Positions 22,741 to 34,144 of a DNA stretch of 64,000 nucleotides are shown here, piece after piece. The translations under genes and the position numbers were made by a program. The DNA comes from Hyperoodon ampullatus (Eukaryota > Chordata > Mammalia > Artiodactyla > Ziphiidae): positions 41,288,368-41,352,367 of the forward strand of contig OX457064.1 of assembly GCA_949752795.1 (NCBI GenBank). The letters run 5' to 3'. Each line of letters starts with the position of its first letter. The first letter of the stretch is position 1. The notes beneath the pieces are model-generated. The model was not told the DNA's origin. It did not search any database and saw nothing but the letters and a program-made list of their open reading frames with translations.

Positions 22741-24915
22741 TTTCAAGGGATAGATTCAATGTATTTGAGGACATAAACTTTCCTTTATATGCGTTTGCCA
22801 GTATAAAAATGTAGAAATAATTGCAGAATTTTTTGACAATATTTGATAATATTATTAAACAGACTAAAATTACTTTCTTTTTATTCCATATTATATAGCA
22901 GGTTTTTATATGGTTTGCTTTAGATTTAGATTCTTTAGCTCTACTATATATTTTCTTAAGATACTTTATAGGGGAAACAGCCTAGATAAAATGAGCTGGA
23001 AAACTTTGTATCCATTTATGACATTTTCTGCTAACTTCTTTGTTTTCTGAGAAGCGCCATCCTGCACTAGAGCAATGAATTAGTAGGGTAAAATGAAAAC
23101 AAAGAAGAGGTTTAGTTTAATGGTAAATTACATAAATGATTCATGGTGCGATTGTTAAGAAGTCAGTTTGAGCCACCTTTGCTGTCTTTTGTATGATGGC
23201 ACATTTCTTCTCAGGAACTTAATGTAGTGGGTAGCTTGATCTCATGGATGTGTTCATGAGATGCCCAGTATTGTACGGTAAACTCACTTAAAGCATCTTT
23301 TCATATTTTATATATGCCATTCACTTTTCAGCTTTCCTTTCTCATAAAGGAGACAGGAATTTTAAATTGTAGGCTGTATCAGTTGACAAGGAAGAAGGCG
23401 ACTTGAGATGAGTTATTGTGTACACAGAATGCCTAGCCATGTTAATTGCTTACTAACTCCCTTCCTCAGCCTGACCAAAGGCATTACCCAATGCATGATC
23501 TTTATTTATTACCTCCCAATTTTTTATGCTTCATGAAACGGTGTATAGTAATTTATTTTAAAAACTAACAGTGGAATGATTCACTTTGGAAAAACAATTA
23601 TAAATAAGTTTTGGTTACAACATGAGAAAATATAGCCTCAGTAAAATGGCATTCCTGTCTTTGAAGGATTATTGACGTTTTTATATAAGACAGAAACCTT
23701 TAATGAGATCTCAATCAAAGAAAATACTTCATTAATGATACGATAATTAATCGATGCTGATCAAATAAATCTACCCCAGTCCATTTTGGATTTCACTTTA
23801 TGAATAGCTGCTCAGGTCAAAAGATTAACAAGTTCGTAAGTGACTACTAATAGCATTTCACTTGACTATGCATTTGTATCTGGCTAACTATACAAGACAG
23901 TATTTGAAAGTACTTCAGATTGCAGTTTATTGTAGTGTAGAATTCCTTGGAGTAGGAACATAGAAGGCAAAACAATATAAATCAAGGCTTAATCTAAAAT
24001 AAATGATGCAAAAATACTTGAAGGTATATATTGTATTTCATGGGGCTGTGGCAGAAAATAGAAAAATACTAAAAAATAGTAGCATTAAGACTATGTTGAA
24101 AAATTTAGCAAAGAATTTGAAAGTAACCAAGCTCCGTTTTGATAGCATTATCATTTCTTTGGATGCTGTCAACTCACCCTTATCCTTTAGAGAAGGAATT
24201 TTTATTTATTGCTGAAAGACATTTTTTCATGGCAAATGATGGTATTAACACATTCCAGAGCTCCATGCCAAGATTACATACAAAATGTCATCATAATTAC
24301 TTTGTAATGGAATCAACATGATCTTTATTTCAGGGCTCATATTATTGGGTTTTTAATCATATTACTAAAGAAGAAATAGTTACTTAAAAGGTTTTACAGA
24401 TTATTAATTTTTAGCACCATTCCTCAGCGAAATAGTTGATCTTCACCCTCAGCAAACACATATGTAAACCATATTCCATGAAATCCTTCTCCTGGTATCC
24501 TTGCCACTCCACAGATTTTGTATTTGTTTAGGTTTCTGAATTCAGCCTATATCAGACAAATTTTCAGGAGAGGATCCTTTATTATTCCCTTTCCAGACTT
24601 AAAGTTGAAGCTTTGAAAATAATTTTAAGTAAATATCTTTAGTGTGTTTCAGTACCATTTTAAATAGTTATCCAGACAGTTCTCATGTTGCTTAGTAATT
24701 TCAGGAGGAGAAGACAGTGAGGGTGTATAAATGATTCCAACTTGGGTCCTACCAGTTAGTAATGAATTTAAGCTACACTCTTCATTTGGATTAAGCCACT
24801 AAACCCCAGTGCAAATGATTAATTTCTTAACTTTGTCTCCTTTGACCTTATAGTATTCATTCCACTTCTCTATCCCTGTCTCAGTTATTTGCCCTATCAT
24901 GTTTTTTTGAAGTAG
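22741..24915. other. unassigned, largely repeat-free sequence
   Basis: About 2.2 kb without recognised repeats. Frames at 24003-24215 and 24139-24321 overlap each other, lack domains and have no convincing splice signals. It could include conserved non-coding DNA, but nothing specific is visible. Confidence 0.45.
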
Positions 24916-24916
24916 T

Positions 24917-25130
24917 GTGCAAAGAAGCAGTCGCATAGCACAGGGAATCAGCTCCGTGCTTTGTGACCACCTAGAGGGGTGGGATGGGGGGCTGGGAGGG
25001 AGATGCAAGAGGGAGGAGATATGGGAATATAAGTATACATATAGCTGATTCACTTTGTTATACAACAGAAACTAACACGACTAACACAACAATGTAAAGC
25101 AATTATACTCCAATAAAGATGTTTAAAAAA
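24917..25130 (+). repeat. young L1 3' UTR, 5'-truncated
   Basis: 'agtcgcatagcacagggaat', 'ctttgtgaccacctagaggg', 'gctgattcactttgttatac' and 'ccaataaagatgtttaaaaa' match the cetartiodactyl L1 3' terminus with little divergence. The AATAAA signal and a short A-tail are present. It holds a G-quadruplex motif at 24976-25000. Confidence 0.92.
24976..25000 (+). other. G-quadruplex motif in the L1 3' UTR
   Basis: GGGG-T-GGG-AT-GGGGGG-CT-GGG-A-GGG: five G-runs with loops of one or two bases. The same position in the L1 at 62.5 kb keeps the complementary C-runs (62643-62671). G4-capable 3' UTRs are a known feature of mammalian L1. Confidence 0.85.
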
Positions 25131-27286
25131 TGAGTATTAAAAGATACAATAGTATTCTGTATTTTATAGGTAAACCATAACAATTCCTATTTCAGAGACT
25201 GATTACCTATCTTGTAAAATATATATCCCCATTCACATGTTTTTCTAATGAGTTGTGTAATATTTTTGGTTACCCATATTTATGCTCTATTAGTATAAAG
25301 TATTGATTTTTTCTGTCATCACTTTATAGAATATATATTACAATATAGGTATTCTGCAATTACTGTTGAGAACCACAATACAAATACAATTTCTACGGAT
25401 TACTTCATAATTATACTTCAAGTTAGCATGTAGCTCAATGACTAATCATCATGTTACGTGCAATTTTTATATCTTGTAAGCCTACAGTTTAAAAGACAGG
25501 AATAATCAGATAATTAGTCTTTGATTACATAGTACTCACCCTGTTCTTAAATGTACTTAAATGGCCAATAATTACCATGTAATTACAGAGCAATTATTGT
25601 AGTGCATTCACACCAGCATATGTAAGGCAGCATGTCAGTGATTTCATCCCCTATGTTTAGGGATTTATGACTCAAGCATGGAAAGGTCACTGCAGGCTGC
25701 GTTGGGGAAGAGCTGCCTGAGCGAGTGGGCCATGTTGTAAAGGTGAGAGCTGGTGGCAGTGCAGTAGAAAAGCCTATTAAAGTAGTGGTGACTGCTTTTT
25801 GAGATTTTTGACTTAAATAATAAATACAAATATGTACAGAAAGAGAAAATCCGGAGTTTATATTAACTGTTGAAATTTTTGTAGTCCATCAGTTTGTTCT
25901 TTTCAGCAAGTCATTTTTGCTAAAGTATCTCTTTTCATTTTACCCAAAGATGCTTTTGGGGAGGCTACTAATAGACCACTTTAAATTACACAGTACAAGG
26001 TTCACACACTAAAAATTTCCATCTCACTTTCTTATAGCAAGAAGTTTTAAGTGCCAGCACCTGGCACTCAGCAAAAGATCATAGTTAGCACATTTTCTTT
26101 TTATTGAGTTGTTGCATGGCAAGAATTGATAATTTTCCATTTTGAGAGTTAAATAAAAATTGATGCTTTAAAAATAGCTTTACATGGTTGAATTTCCTAC
26201 TGAACTATGTAATTCTTTTAATTCTGTAATGCTTTATTTTCTACATGTTTATTTTAATTACAGTCATGTTTGATTAAAAGAAATTGGCATTTTTGGTGTT
26301 AACAGGGAAAAGTATATCTTAAACCGAACCAAACTTATAACATTTACGGTAATATTGTCCTGCACTTTCTTTGAAACTCCCAAAAGTAATTCAGACAGAG
26401 TCAGGCATGTATAAAAATTCCAGGAAAACTTTGAGTTGAAATCTGTTCTAACCTTAATTTGCTGGTGCCAAAAGTTGCTGTTTCACCAGCAGTTGTGGAT
26501 ATTTACTTTTATTATTTTTTAATTTTGGCTTTTCTTTCTTGGAGACGCTAAAACCTAAGGTGACTACAGAACAGGAAAAATGTTCCTCAATTTAAGTCTT
26601 AAGTATTTACTCAGGCTTTATTCTATTCCCAGTGCTTTTCTTTATACAGTGGACAATGCTAACCAAACGAGCTTCCTATGTAGTTGTAGAGATGAAATAA
26701 ATCAACTAGAGATCAATGCTAAGATATGCAAGCATATTCAAGGTAGTTGAAGGCTATCTTTGAACATAAATGTTGAGTATATTTAGAATAAGATAAAGAT
26801 CCTCAAAACCCAAATAAATGAATTGAATATGTTATTACTTGTAGGCTTCATAAATACATAAGAGTAAGTTCAGTTAGCTCCTCAAGTAACTATATTTAAC
26901 ATTATCACTTGATATTTTAAAAAGGATGGTGGGAGAAACAGGTGAAATGCTAGGTAAGTAAAAAGTCAGTTTACTCATATCAAAGTGTGTGTGTGTATTT
27001 ACCGGTGACCAATTTTGGCTTTTATGTATGAAGGTTTAAAATTCATTCCTTTTCTGTGACGAACTGTTCTAGATGAAGGTATAGCAAAGCAAATTGATGA
27101 AAAATGCATTGCTTGCCATCCTACTATTTCCCGGGCTTCGTAAGCAACTTAGACTTTCAAGGAACGGCTCACTGTGGCGCTCTCTTATAGATCCTCACAT
27201 TCAGTACACATCACTTGAAATTATTTCGTTTAGAAATGTTTTTAGTCGAAAACCTATTTCTTACCGCAACGCCTTTCTCAAAATTC
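25131..27286. other. unassigned sequence
   Basis: About 2.1 kb with no recognised repeat. A small inverted repeat AGTGCCAG-cac-CTGGCACT lies at 26050-26068, with an E-box CACCTG inside. The first part of a 261-codon frame (27094-27290) is unique sequence but becomes SINE after that. Confidence 0.45.
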
Positions 27287-27294
27287 TTCATTTC

Positions 27295-27646
27295 TTTTTT
27301 TTTTTAATTTTATTTATTTTTTTGGCTGTATTGGGTCTTCGTTGCTGTGTGCGGGCTCTCTCTAGTTGCGGCGAGCAGGGGCTACTCTTCTTTGCAGTGC
27401 GCGGGCTTCTTATTGCAGTGGCCTCTCTCGCGTGCAGAGCACAGGCTCTGGACGTGGGCTTCAGTAGCTGTGGCACGCAGACCCAGCAGTTGCGGCTCGC
27501 GGGCTGTAGAGCACAGGCTCAGCAGCTGTGGCACATGGGCTCAGTTGCTCCATCGCATGTGGGATCTTCCCGGACCAGGGCTCGAACCCGTGTCCCCTGC
27601 CCCATTGGCAGGCAGATTCTTAACCACTGTGCCACCAGGGAAGCCC
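27295..27646 (-). mobile_element. long CHR-type SINE (CHR-2-like)
   Basis: Complement reads T-run, 'ttttatttatttttttggct', 'gtattgggtcttcgttgctg', 'ctctagttgcggcgagcagg', then the tRNA-like part 'gggctcgaacccgtgtcccc' and 'ccaccagggaagccc'. It is about 350 bp, longer than CHR-1 because of an extra GC-rich middle. Target duplication CTTCATTTCTT at 27286 and 27647. A CHR-1 is inserted directly beside it. Confidence 0.9.
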
Positions 27647-27657
27647 CTTCATTTCTT

Positions 27658-27859
27658 TTTTTTTTTGCGGTACACGGGCCTCTCACTGCTGTGGCCTCTC
27701 CCTTTGCGGAGCACAGGCTCTGGACGTGCAGGCTCAGGGGCCATGGCTCATGGGCCCAGCCACTCCGCAGCATGTGGGATCTTCCCAGACCGGGGCACGA
27801 ACCCGTGTCCCCTGCATTGGCAGGCGGACTCTCAACCACTGCGCCACCAGGGAAGCCCC
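27658..27859 (-). mobile_element. CHR-1-type SINE abutting a CHR-2-like SINE
   Basis: Begins 'gcggtacacgggcctctcac' after the T-run and ends 'gcgccaccagggaagccc'. Its target duplication CATTTCTT (27650-27657 and 27860-27867) reuses the duplication made by its neighbour. Together the two SINEs supply most of a 261-codon frame that is not a gene. Confidence 0.93.
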
Positions 27860-27956
27860 CATTTCTTATTCTTGTTTAACTCTTGCTATTTTTTGAGTTA
27901 TAATCCTTTGGTAGTAATTAGAATTTAGGTAGATGCAAAGCAATATGCACCTTAAA

Positions 27957-28215
27957 GCATTGGTTCTCAACAGCGGGTAATTTTGGCTCCCCAGGGACAT
28001 CTGGCAATGTCTGGAGACATTTTTGGTTATCATAGACTTGGTAGGAGGGATATTACTGACATCTATTAAGTAGAAACCATGGATGTTCCTAAATATCCAA
28101 CAATACAATATCTACAGTATCTTCACTGTAGAGGGCTGTAGACAGCCCTCTATAATGAAGAATTACTCAGCCCTAATTCCATAATCCTGGAGTTGGAAAG
28201 CCTTGCTTTAAAGGA
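27957..28215 (+). mobile_element. MER20 hAT-Charlie DNA transposon with internal palindrome
   Basis: 'cattggttctcaacagcggg', 'ctccccagggacatctggca', 'atgtctggagacatttttgg', 'catggatgttcctaaatatc' and 'aatgaagaattactcagccc' follow MER20 from end to end. About 30-40 extra bases near 28110-28150 form a nested palindrome that the family does not normally have. MER20 copies are known to act as enhancers in the uterus of placental mammals; a role for this copy is not shown. Confidence 0.85.
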
Positions 28216-28460
28216 ATGAGTACATTTACCTTAAAATTTATAATTAATCTTATGGAATTTTAGCAGATTTTTTTTTTTGCTCAGAATTATTTAAAACATA
28301 CACAGATGAAAGAAAAATTACATGAAATTGAGTTTGAAAACATTACATAAAATGTAAAGTAAAAATTAGTCTGCCTAGCTTTTTGGAAGTGGGCAGATGG
28401 ATACTTTTTAGCATATGTAAAAAGCTATACTAAATCATTATTTTAAATGACATAAAAATT
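28216..28460. other. unassigned AT-rich spacer
   Basis: No feature recognised between the MER20 and the next SINE. Confidence 0.4.
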
Positions 28461-28478
28461 CTAAAGTTTTCCCTTCTT

Positions 28479-28685
28479 TTTTTTTTTTTTTTTTGTGGTA
28501 CATGGGACTCTCACTGTTGTGGCCTCTCCCATTGCGGAGCGCAGGCTCCGGACGTGCAGGCTCAGTGGCCATGGCTCACGGGCCCAGCCGCTCCGCGGCA
28601 TGTGGGATCTTCCCGGACCGGGGCACGAACCCGTGTCCCCTGCATCAGCAGGCGGACTCTCAACCACTGCGCCACCAGGGAAGCC
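28479..28685 (-). mobile_element. CHR-1-type SINE
   Basis: T16 then 'gtggtacatgggactctcac' through 'gcgccaccagggaagcc'. It has an 18-bp target duplication, CTAAAGTTTTCCCTTCTT (28461-28478), with one mismatch to the right copy at 28686-28703. Three overlapping frames of 60-70 codons are SINE shadows. Confidence 0.95.
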
Positions 28686-28703
28686 CTAAAATTTTCCCTT
28701 CTT

Positions 28704-29468
28704 AATGCTAATTTTCTACAAATACTTCCTTCATAACCAAACTGTGTACGTAGTTGTTATGATGCTATAATAGAGATAGTAACTCCTGGAAAATATGTTG
28801 AGATGGGTAGTTAGCATGGTAAATAATAAATAAGATTGAAATATTTTTACTATTGCACATATAAAACTATTTTACTCTGCCTACTGATTATTTCTTTTGA
28901 ATTGTCAGTGTCTCTACATCCATTACAGCAATTGGATCATCAAGTCTTGCCTTCTATGAATAATGTTATGGCTTAAAAAATTTAAAGGTCAATAGACCAG
29001 GTCACTTAAGTGACCTGCCACGGGCATGTACCCAATCATTAGCCAAATGAGAGAGAGTTCCTTGCTGGGCAGAATGATTTTCCCTATGCTGCTTAAGGGA
29101 GACAACTTGATAACACTCTTTTCGAGACATGGTAGAAATGTAGCAAAAGAGTATAATTTCCAGAACAGTCATTCTTGTTTCCAGAAGAGTCTAACTTTTA
29201 AACAACTCGGAATGTCTTTTTTTTTTTTTTTTTTTTCCATCTTGTTCTAAGGTCACAAATGAACCTTAGAGCTGCCCTGAAACAAATGAAGATGAAGTTT
29301 GGAATCAGGCACAAAGAAATTTTTAACTGGAGTGGGAGAAAGTTAACAATATCAGGGTTACAGAGTGGACAAAAGAGGAAATTACTAACCTACTTGTCTT
29401 AGAAATGGTTGTTCTGTTTGTGTTCATGGTAGGACCACCAAACCAGAGATAATATTAAAACTATGTTA
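28704..29468. other. unassigned sequence with a T20 tract
   Basis: No repeat family recognised. T20 at 29217-29236 has no SINE body or duplication beside it. The 74-codon frame at 29026-29250 ends in that tract. Confidence 0.4.
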
Positions 29469-29520
29469 TCACACACCATTGTAAAGCAATTATACTCCAA
29501 TAAAGATGTTTAAAAAAAAA
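29469..29520 (+). repeat. L1 3' stub, about 40 bp plus A-tail
   Basis: 'acaccattgtaaagcaatta' followed by 'ccaataaagatgtttaaaaa' is the extreme end of the young L1 3' UTR, with its AATAAA. Only about 40 non-A bases were copied, an extreme 5' truncation. Confidence 0.85.
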
Positions 29521-30324
29521 GGAAAAAGAAAAACAAAGTAGCCATAGTAAAAAAAAAAAAATTAACTTTTTACTCTGGAAACATTCAACTACACCAGAAA
29601 ATGGAGAGAAAAGTAAAATAAAGGTTATGTACATTTAAGCAGCTTCAGTAATTATCAAAGTCTTGCCAATCTTTATTTTACCTGTAAATATTTTAGTATG
29701 TGTCTCTAACTGCTAAAGGCATTATTATACAGTTACCATACATTTATCATATCTAACAAAATTAACAATAATTCCTTAATATTTTAACAATCCTAATAGG
29801 AAACAGATGGCACCATTCAAATTGGGATAATTGAAAGTAGAGTTTAATGAAAGAACTATTTTGAAATATGTAGGTAGGATCTGGGGATTTCACAAGTAAC
29901 AAATAGCCTGGCTCATGTTTGGGAAAAGAGTGTTGTTTCTACAATTCCCTTGTCTGGAATTCAGAAAGGAGTGAGAACAGTTACCTACACTCAGAGAAAG
30001 GAACTATAACCAATTCACTGGGAATGCTATTTCCCAAGAACATTGGATTTTTTTTTTTTCAAACTTAAATTTAAACTGCTAGTGTGTTTCCTAAGAAACT
30101 GTTTTGGAATATGAAATGCATCTTATATTTCGAATATAACACAATAAATATACAGTACAAAAATTTAATAGACAATCATTTCTCAGCTCTTATTAAATCA
30201 GTGTGAGATATTTCCAAAATGGCTATTTCAGGAGGTACAAAACAATCGTTTTATTCAGTATGCCTCCATTCAGAGCTGGGGGATGTAGAGAGAAGGGCAG
30301 TTATTACCTCTGGTCTCTATGTCA
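29521..30324. other. unassigned sequence
   Basis: A-rich beginning, then AT-rich sequence with no recognised family. Confidence 0.4.
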
Positions 30325-30535
30325 GATACTTTAATAAATATCTCTATATAGTGTAGTATATCATTTAGTTATTAGAGAAATACAGTATAGATAATATTGC
30401 AATCCTTGTTAATAAGATGAGGAATCTAAAACAGAGAAGGACTAAATCACCCAGCTAATAGGTAGTAGAATTGGGATTCAAATGCTGATAACTCTCACTC
30501 TGAAACTCAAGGTCTTTCTCCTACAGTATGCAGTG
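30325..30535 (-). repeat. MIR SINE
   Basis: 'tgaggaatctaaaacagaga', 'aaatcacccagctaataggt', 'agaattgggattcaaatgct' and 'actctgaaactcaaggtc' match the complement of the MIR core and its tRNA-related head. Confidence 0.8.
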
Positions 30536-31399
30536 TTTCATATGAAACATATTCAGCAGCAGTTTGATATCTTATGACTCATAATTATTTGCAGAGAACA
30601 TTTGTATGTAATAATTATATCCAAACAAGATGGTATATGACTGTTTTATTGATATTATTCATATTACACTATGTTCTAGTATATAAACATATTTTATATG
30701 TAGCCTTGTTTTGGAGTGTAGTTTTAACGCTGATATTCTCAGGGATCCTGAGCTTACTGTAAGTAAGTCTACCTTCTGGACTGTGAACTGTATAAAGGAA
30801 GCAGTTCTTCAGAATAGAGGAATAACCTACTTTTTGTCAATCAAGAAGGCTGTACCTGTGACAAACATGCATGTGGAATGTCTTGTACCAGCTATTAGAA
30901 AGACTAATCTCTTCAGTTTTAACAACTTTCATGAACAAGGGAAATGGAAGTCTCTCTTCTCAGATGGTTTCCATGATACCTTCTGTCAAAGGAGATGTTA
31001 TCAAAATTAAGTGATTTTTAGAGAACTTGTGACTGATAACTTAGTTTTTACCTTCAAATATGTTTTTAAAGAGAATTTATTATTTATCAAAGAGAGGAAA
31101 GGATGTTATCCATTTGATCTGGATTCACGGCTTCCTATTATTGAAGGTTATCTTTTATTTTAGCATCAACAGTTATCTATCGACTATAATAGTTCTGACT
31201 CCTTTGGCTCAGGAAGCATAATGAGATAGATGGTATGGGGCTGTTAATCAAAGATGGGTTTAGATTCAACTTGGTCAAAAACTTTTAGTTCAGATCTGGT
31301 CAGTTTTATACTTTTTCTTGTCTCAATTTCTTCTTCTGCACAAAAAGAGGTCAGCTTCTTGATCTTAAAAACTTATTTAATTTTTTAGTAATCCTGTAT
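30536..31399. other. unassigned sequence with a 99-codon frame
   Basis: The frame at 30711-31010 starts at ATG and is the longest here outside recognised repeats. Its translation shows no signal peptide, membrane segment or known motif, and there is no flanking promoter or poly(A) context. A GTAAGTAAGT donor-like word at 30761 lies inside it. I treat it as chance. Confidence 0.35.
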
Positions 31400-32330
31400 A
31401 AATCAATCAAAAGTCAATGAATGGCATGACCAAGTGAGGGGTCAACAAATCCTTTCACCTCCAAAACAAGTATAAGGCTGGATAAACTTAATAGCAAACA
31501 GTTCTTTGATCTAGGATTAAACCAAAAATATAAAGCAAAGGGTGCTGATTCATGAAGAATTTGAACTTCAGGCAAGAAAAATTCAAGTCTATCATATTAT
31601 TGCCTGGATATGTTATCACTCCCTTCCCCAGCTGTATCAATCTGGTAGTTAGATCAGGAGGGGCCTGCCTTGCTGCCACTGCCAAATGTGGCTCATTTAA
31701 TTTGAAGTGTTGTCAGTTAAAGTGGTCAGCTCAGTAGCAAATGAACAGGGATGATTTAGTACTTTTCTAAGACTTAGTGTGCAAGCCCATATGGCATATG
31801 CAGGGCCAGTAGACTGTCCAAAAACTTGACAGAGAAATATGTGGGGGACAGACATAAAGGGCTTGGTAAACTTGCTATGTATCACAAGTTGACAAAAACT
31901 TAAGTGCATGCTCTTAACAGAATAGTCCTAAGCAACCCACAGTCTCTGGCCTGTAGAGCCTCTGTCTGTGTGGCAGAGATGTCTAAGAGCCTTATAAGAA
32001 GTAAAACCCTGGACAAACTTGTAAACACAGTCTAAAGTTTAAATGTACTATCTGGGTCACAAATAGGTCCATCAGCAAAAAATAAAAAACTTAATGGCCG
32101 AGGTAGGTGAGGACAAACTTTGACCAAGCTTCATTGGAACACTGAGGTATATGATCACAAAGGTGACTATTACAATGCCACGTTTAAAGAAAAAACAAAC
32201 AAGCTTAACGGTACATTATAGGACATCATGCATTGCTGGAGAGAGAGATTTCACAGATTTAGTCCAGGCAAGTTAAACAAACTAGCAAAAAACAATAACA
32301 ATAGCCTTAAGGACAGAAACGCATAATCCA
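31400..32330 (+). repeat. probable 5' region of an ancient L1M
   Basis: 'aggaggggcctgccttgctg', 'agagcctctgtctgtgtggc' and 'cagagatgtctaagagcc' recall 5' leader sequence of old L1M elements. The block is directly upstream of, and in line with, the L1M at 32330. The start is approximate and the assignment is weaker than for the body. Confidence 0.45.
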
Positions 32331-33852
32331 TGATTGTTTTACTATCTAAAAAGTTCAGTATTCAACAAAATTATGAGATGTGCAAAGAAATAAAATGTGA
32401 CCCATTCTTAGGGAAAAAAAAGTCAGTAGAGAGTGCCTGAATTTTCCCAATGTTGAAAATAGTAGACCAAGTTTTTGAAGTAGCTATTATAAATATGTTA
32501 AAAAATAAAATAAACTTTATTTAAAGAATTAAAATATATATGAAAATAATGACTCAGTGAATAGATTATATCAAAGGAGAAAAAATTATTTAAAAAGCAG
32601 TGGGAATTGTGGAATTGTACAGTAACAAAGATGAAAACTTGACTAGAAGGGCTCAATAGCAGATCTATGTAAAAAGAGAAGGAAAAAAGAACCGGTGAAC
32701 ATGAAAACAGATGAATGATAATTTTCTAATCTGAATGCACAAAAAGACTGAAGATAAATGAACAGAGTATGAAACTTTTGGGACAATATTACATATACCA
32801 ATATACAGGTAATGAGAGTCCTAGAAGGAGGGGAAAGAGGGGTGGGGGGTAATTTGAGATACAGTGGTTGAAAACTCCCGAAACTTGATGAAAAAGAGTA
32901 ATTTACAGATCCTGGAAATCAACAAATAAGCAAATGAGATAAATACTAAGTGAATCAAACTGAGACATGCCGTAATATGTCACACTGTTAGAAGACAGTG
33001 AAAATCTTGAAAGTAGCAAGAGAGAAACAACTCGTACAGAGGAATGACTACAGAAAATGGCTGACCTCTGACCAGAAACAATGAAGATGAAAAGAGTGGA
33101 ATAATGTATTCAGACTACTGCAAGAAAAAAAAACCGTCAACAAGAGTAATATATTGAACAATATTATCCTTTAGTAATAAATGTGAATAAAGATCTTTCC
33201 AGATAAAGACTGAAAGATTTCATATAGGATTTCTTACCATACGAAAAGTACTACCAGAAGTCTTTCACAATGAGACAGAGTGACACCAGTGAATAACTCA
33301 TTTACAGGAAGAAGTTAAGACTGCTGGAAGTGATAAATGTATGAGTAAATATTAAAGTTTCTATAAATTTGTTTTTTTCTTGTTTCTTCTGTTAATTACT
33401 TTAAAATACATAATATGGTATAAAGCAATTATTATAATATGGCATTATATAGAGAGATTATTGTAATATATTGATTATAACATAAAAATATATATGGCAA
33501 TAATAAAATAAAATGGAGAGGGGGAAAAGGAGATATATTGGAGCAAAATTTCTGTATTTTAGCAGAATTAAGTTGAATTAGATTTTGATAAACTTAGATA
33601 CATATTGTTATCACAAAACCACTGAGAAAAGTATCATTTTTTAAATCAGCAGAGAGGTTACACTGAAAATATTTGTCACAAAATAAGGCAGTAAATGAGA
33701 AACAAAAGAGTAAAATGTCGTGAGACAAGAAGAAACAGTAACAAAATAGCAGACATAAATTCAGCCTTATTAATACTTATATTAAATGGGAATGGACTAA
33801 ATACCCAAATCAAAAAGTAGAGATTGTTAGACTGGATTTTAAAAATCCAATT
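32330..33852 (+). repeat. ancient L1M LINE: ORF1-region to ORF2 start
   Basis: 'aaaattatgagatgtgcaaa', 'gtagctattataaatatgtt', 'ctagaagggctcaatagcag', 'agtagcaagagagaaacaac', 'ccagaaacaatgaagatgaa' and 'aatgggaatggactaaatac' track the L1M sense strand in order over 1.5 kb. Many stops and indels are present. A SINE then splits ORF2. Confidence 0.8.
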
Positions 33853-34128
33853 ATATAGGGCTTCCCTGGTGGCGCAGTGGTTAAGAATCCGCCTGCCAAT
33901 GCAAGGGACATGGGTTCGAGCCCTGGTCTGGGAAGATCCCACATGCAGTGGAGCAGCTAAGCCCGTGAGCCACAACTCTTGAGCCTGAGCTCTAGAGCCT
34001 GTGAGCCACAACTACTGAAGCCAGCACGCCTAGAGCCTGTGCTCCGCAACAAGAGAAGCCATGCACTGCAACTAGAGAAAGCCTGTGTGCGGCAACGAAG
34101 AGCCAACGCAGCCAAAAATAAATAAAAT
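33853..34128 (+). mobile_element. long CHR-type SINE (CHR-2-like)
   Basis: 'gggcttccctggtggcgcag', 'ggttcgagccctggtctggg', 'cctagagcctgtgctccgca', 'gcggcaacgaagagcc' and a tail 'aaaaataaataaaatt'. Target duplication TTTTAAAAATCCAATT at 33837-33852 and 34129-34144. Its 'caacgaagagccaacgcagc' tail is the complement of the tail seen at 27.3 and 52.9 kb. Confidence 0.9.
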
Positions 34129-34144
34129 TTTTAAAAATCCAATT

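Noticed and set aside
27094..27879. 261-codon open frame, the longest in the window
   Set aside because: From about 27290 on it is the reverse strand of two adjacent CHR SINEs; the unique part is under 70 codons and has no domain.
29217..29236. T20 tract as a SINE insertion
   Set aside because: No SINE body or target duplication next to it; treated as a simple homopolymer.
30711..31010. 99-codon frame with some protein-like composition
   Set aside because: No motif, no promoter, no poly(A) or splice context, and its length is not surprising for 64 kb.
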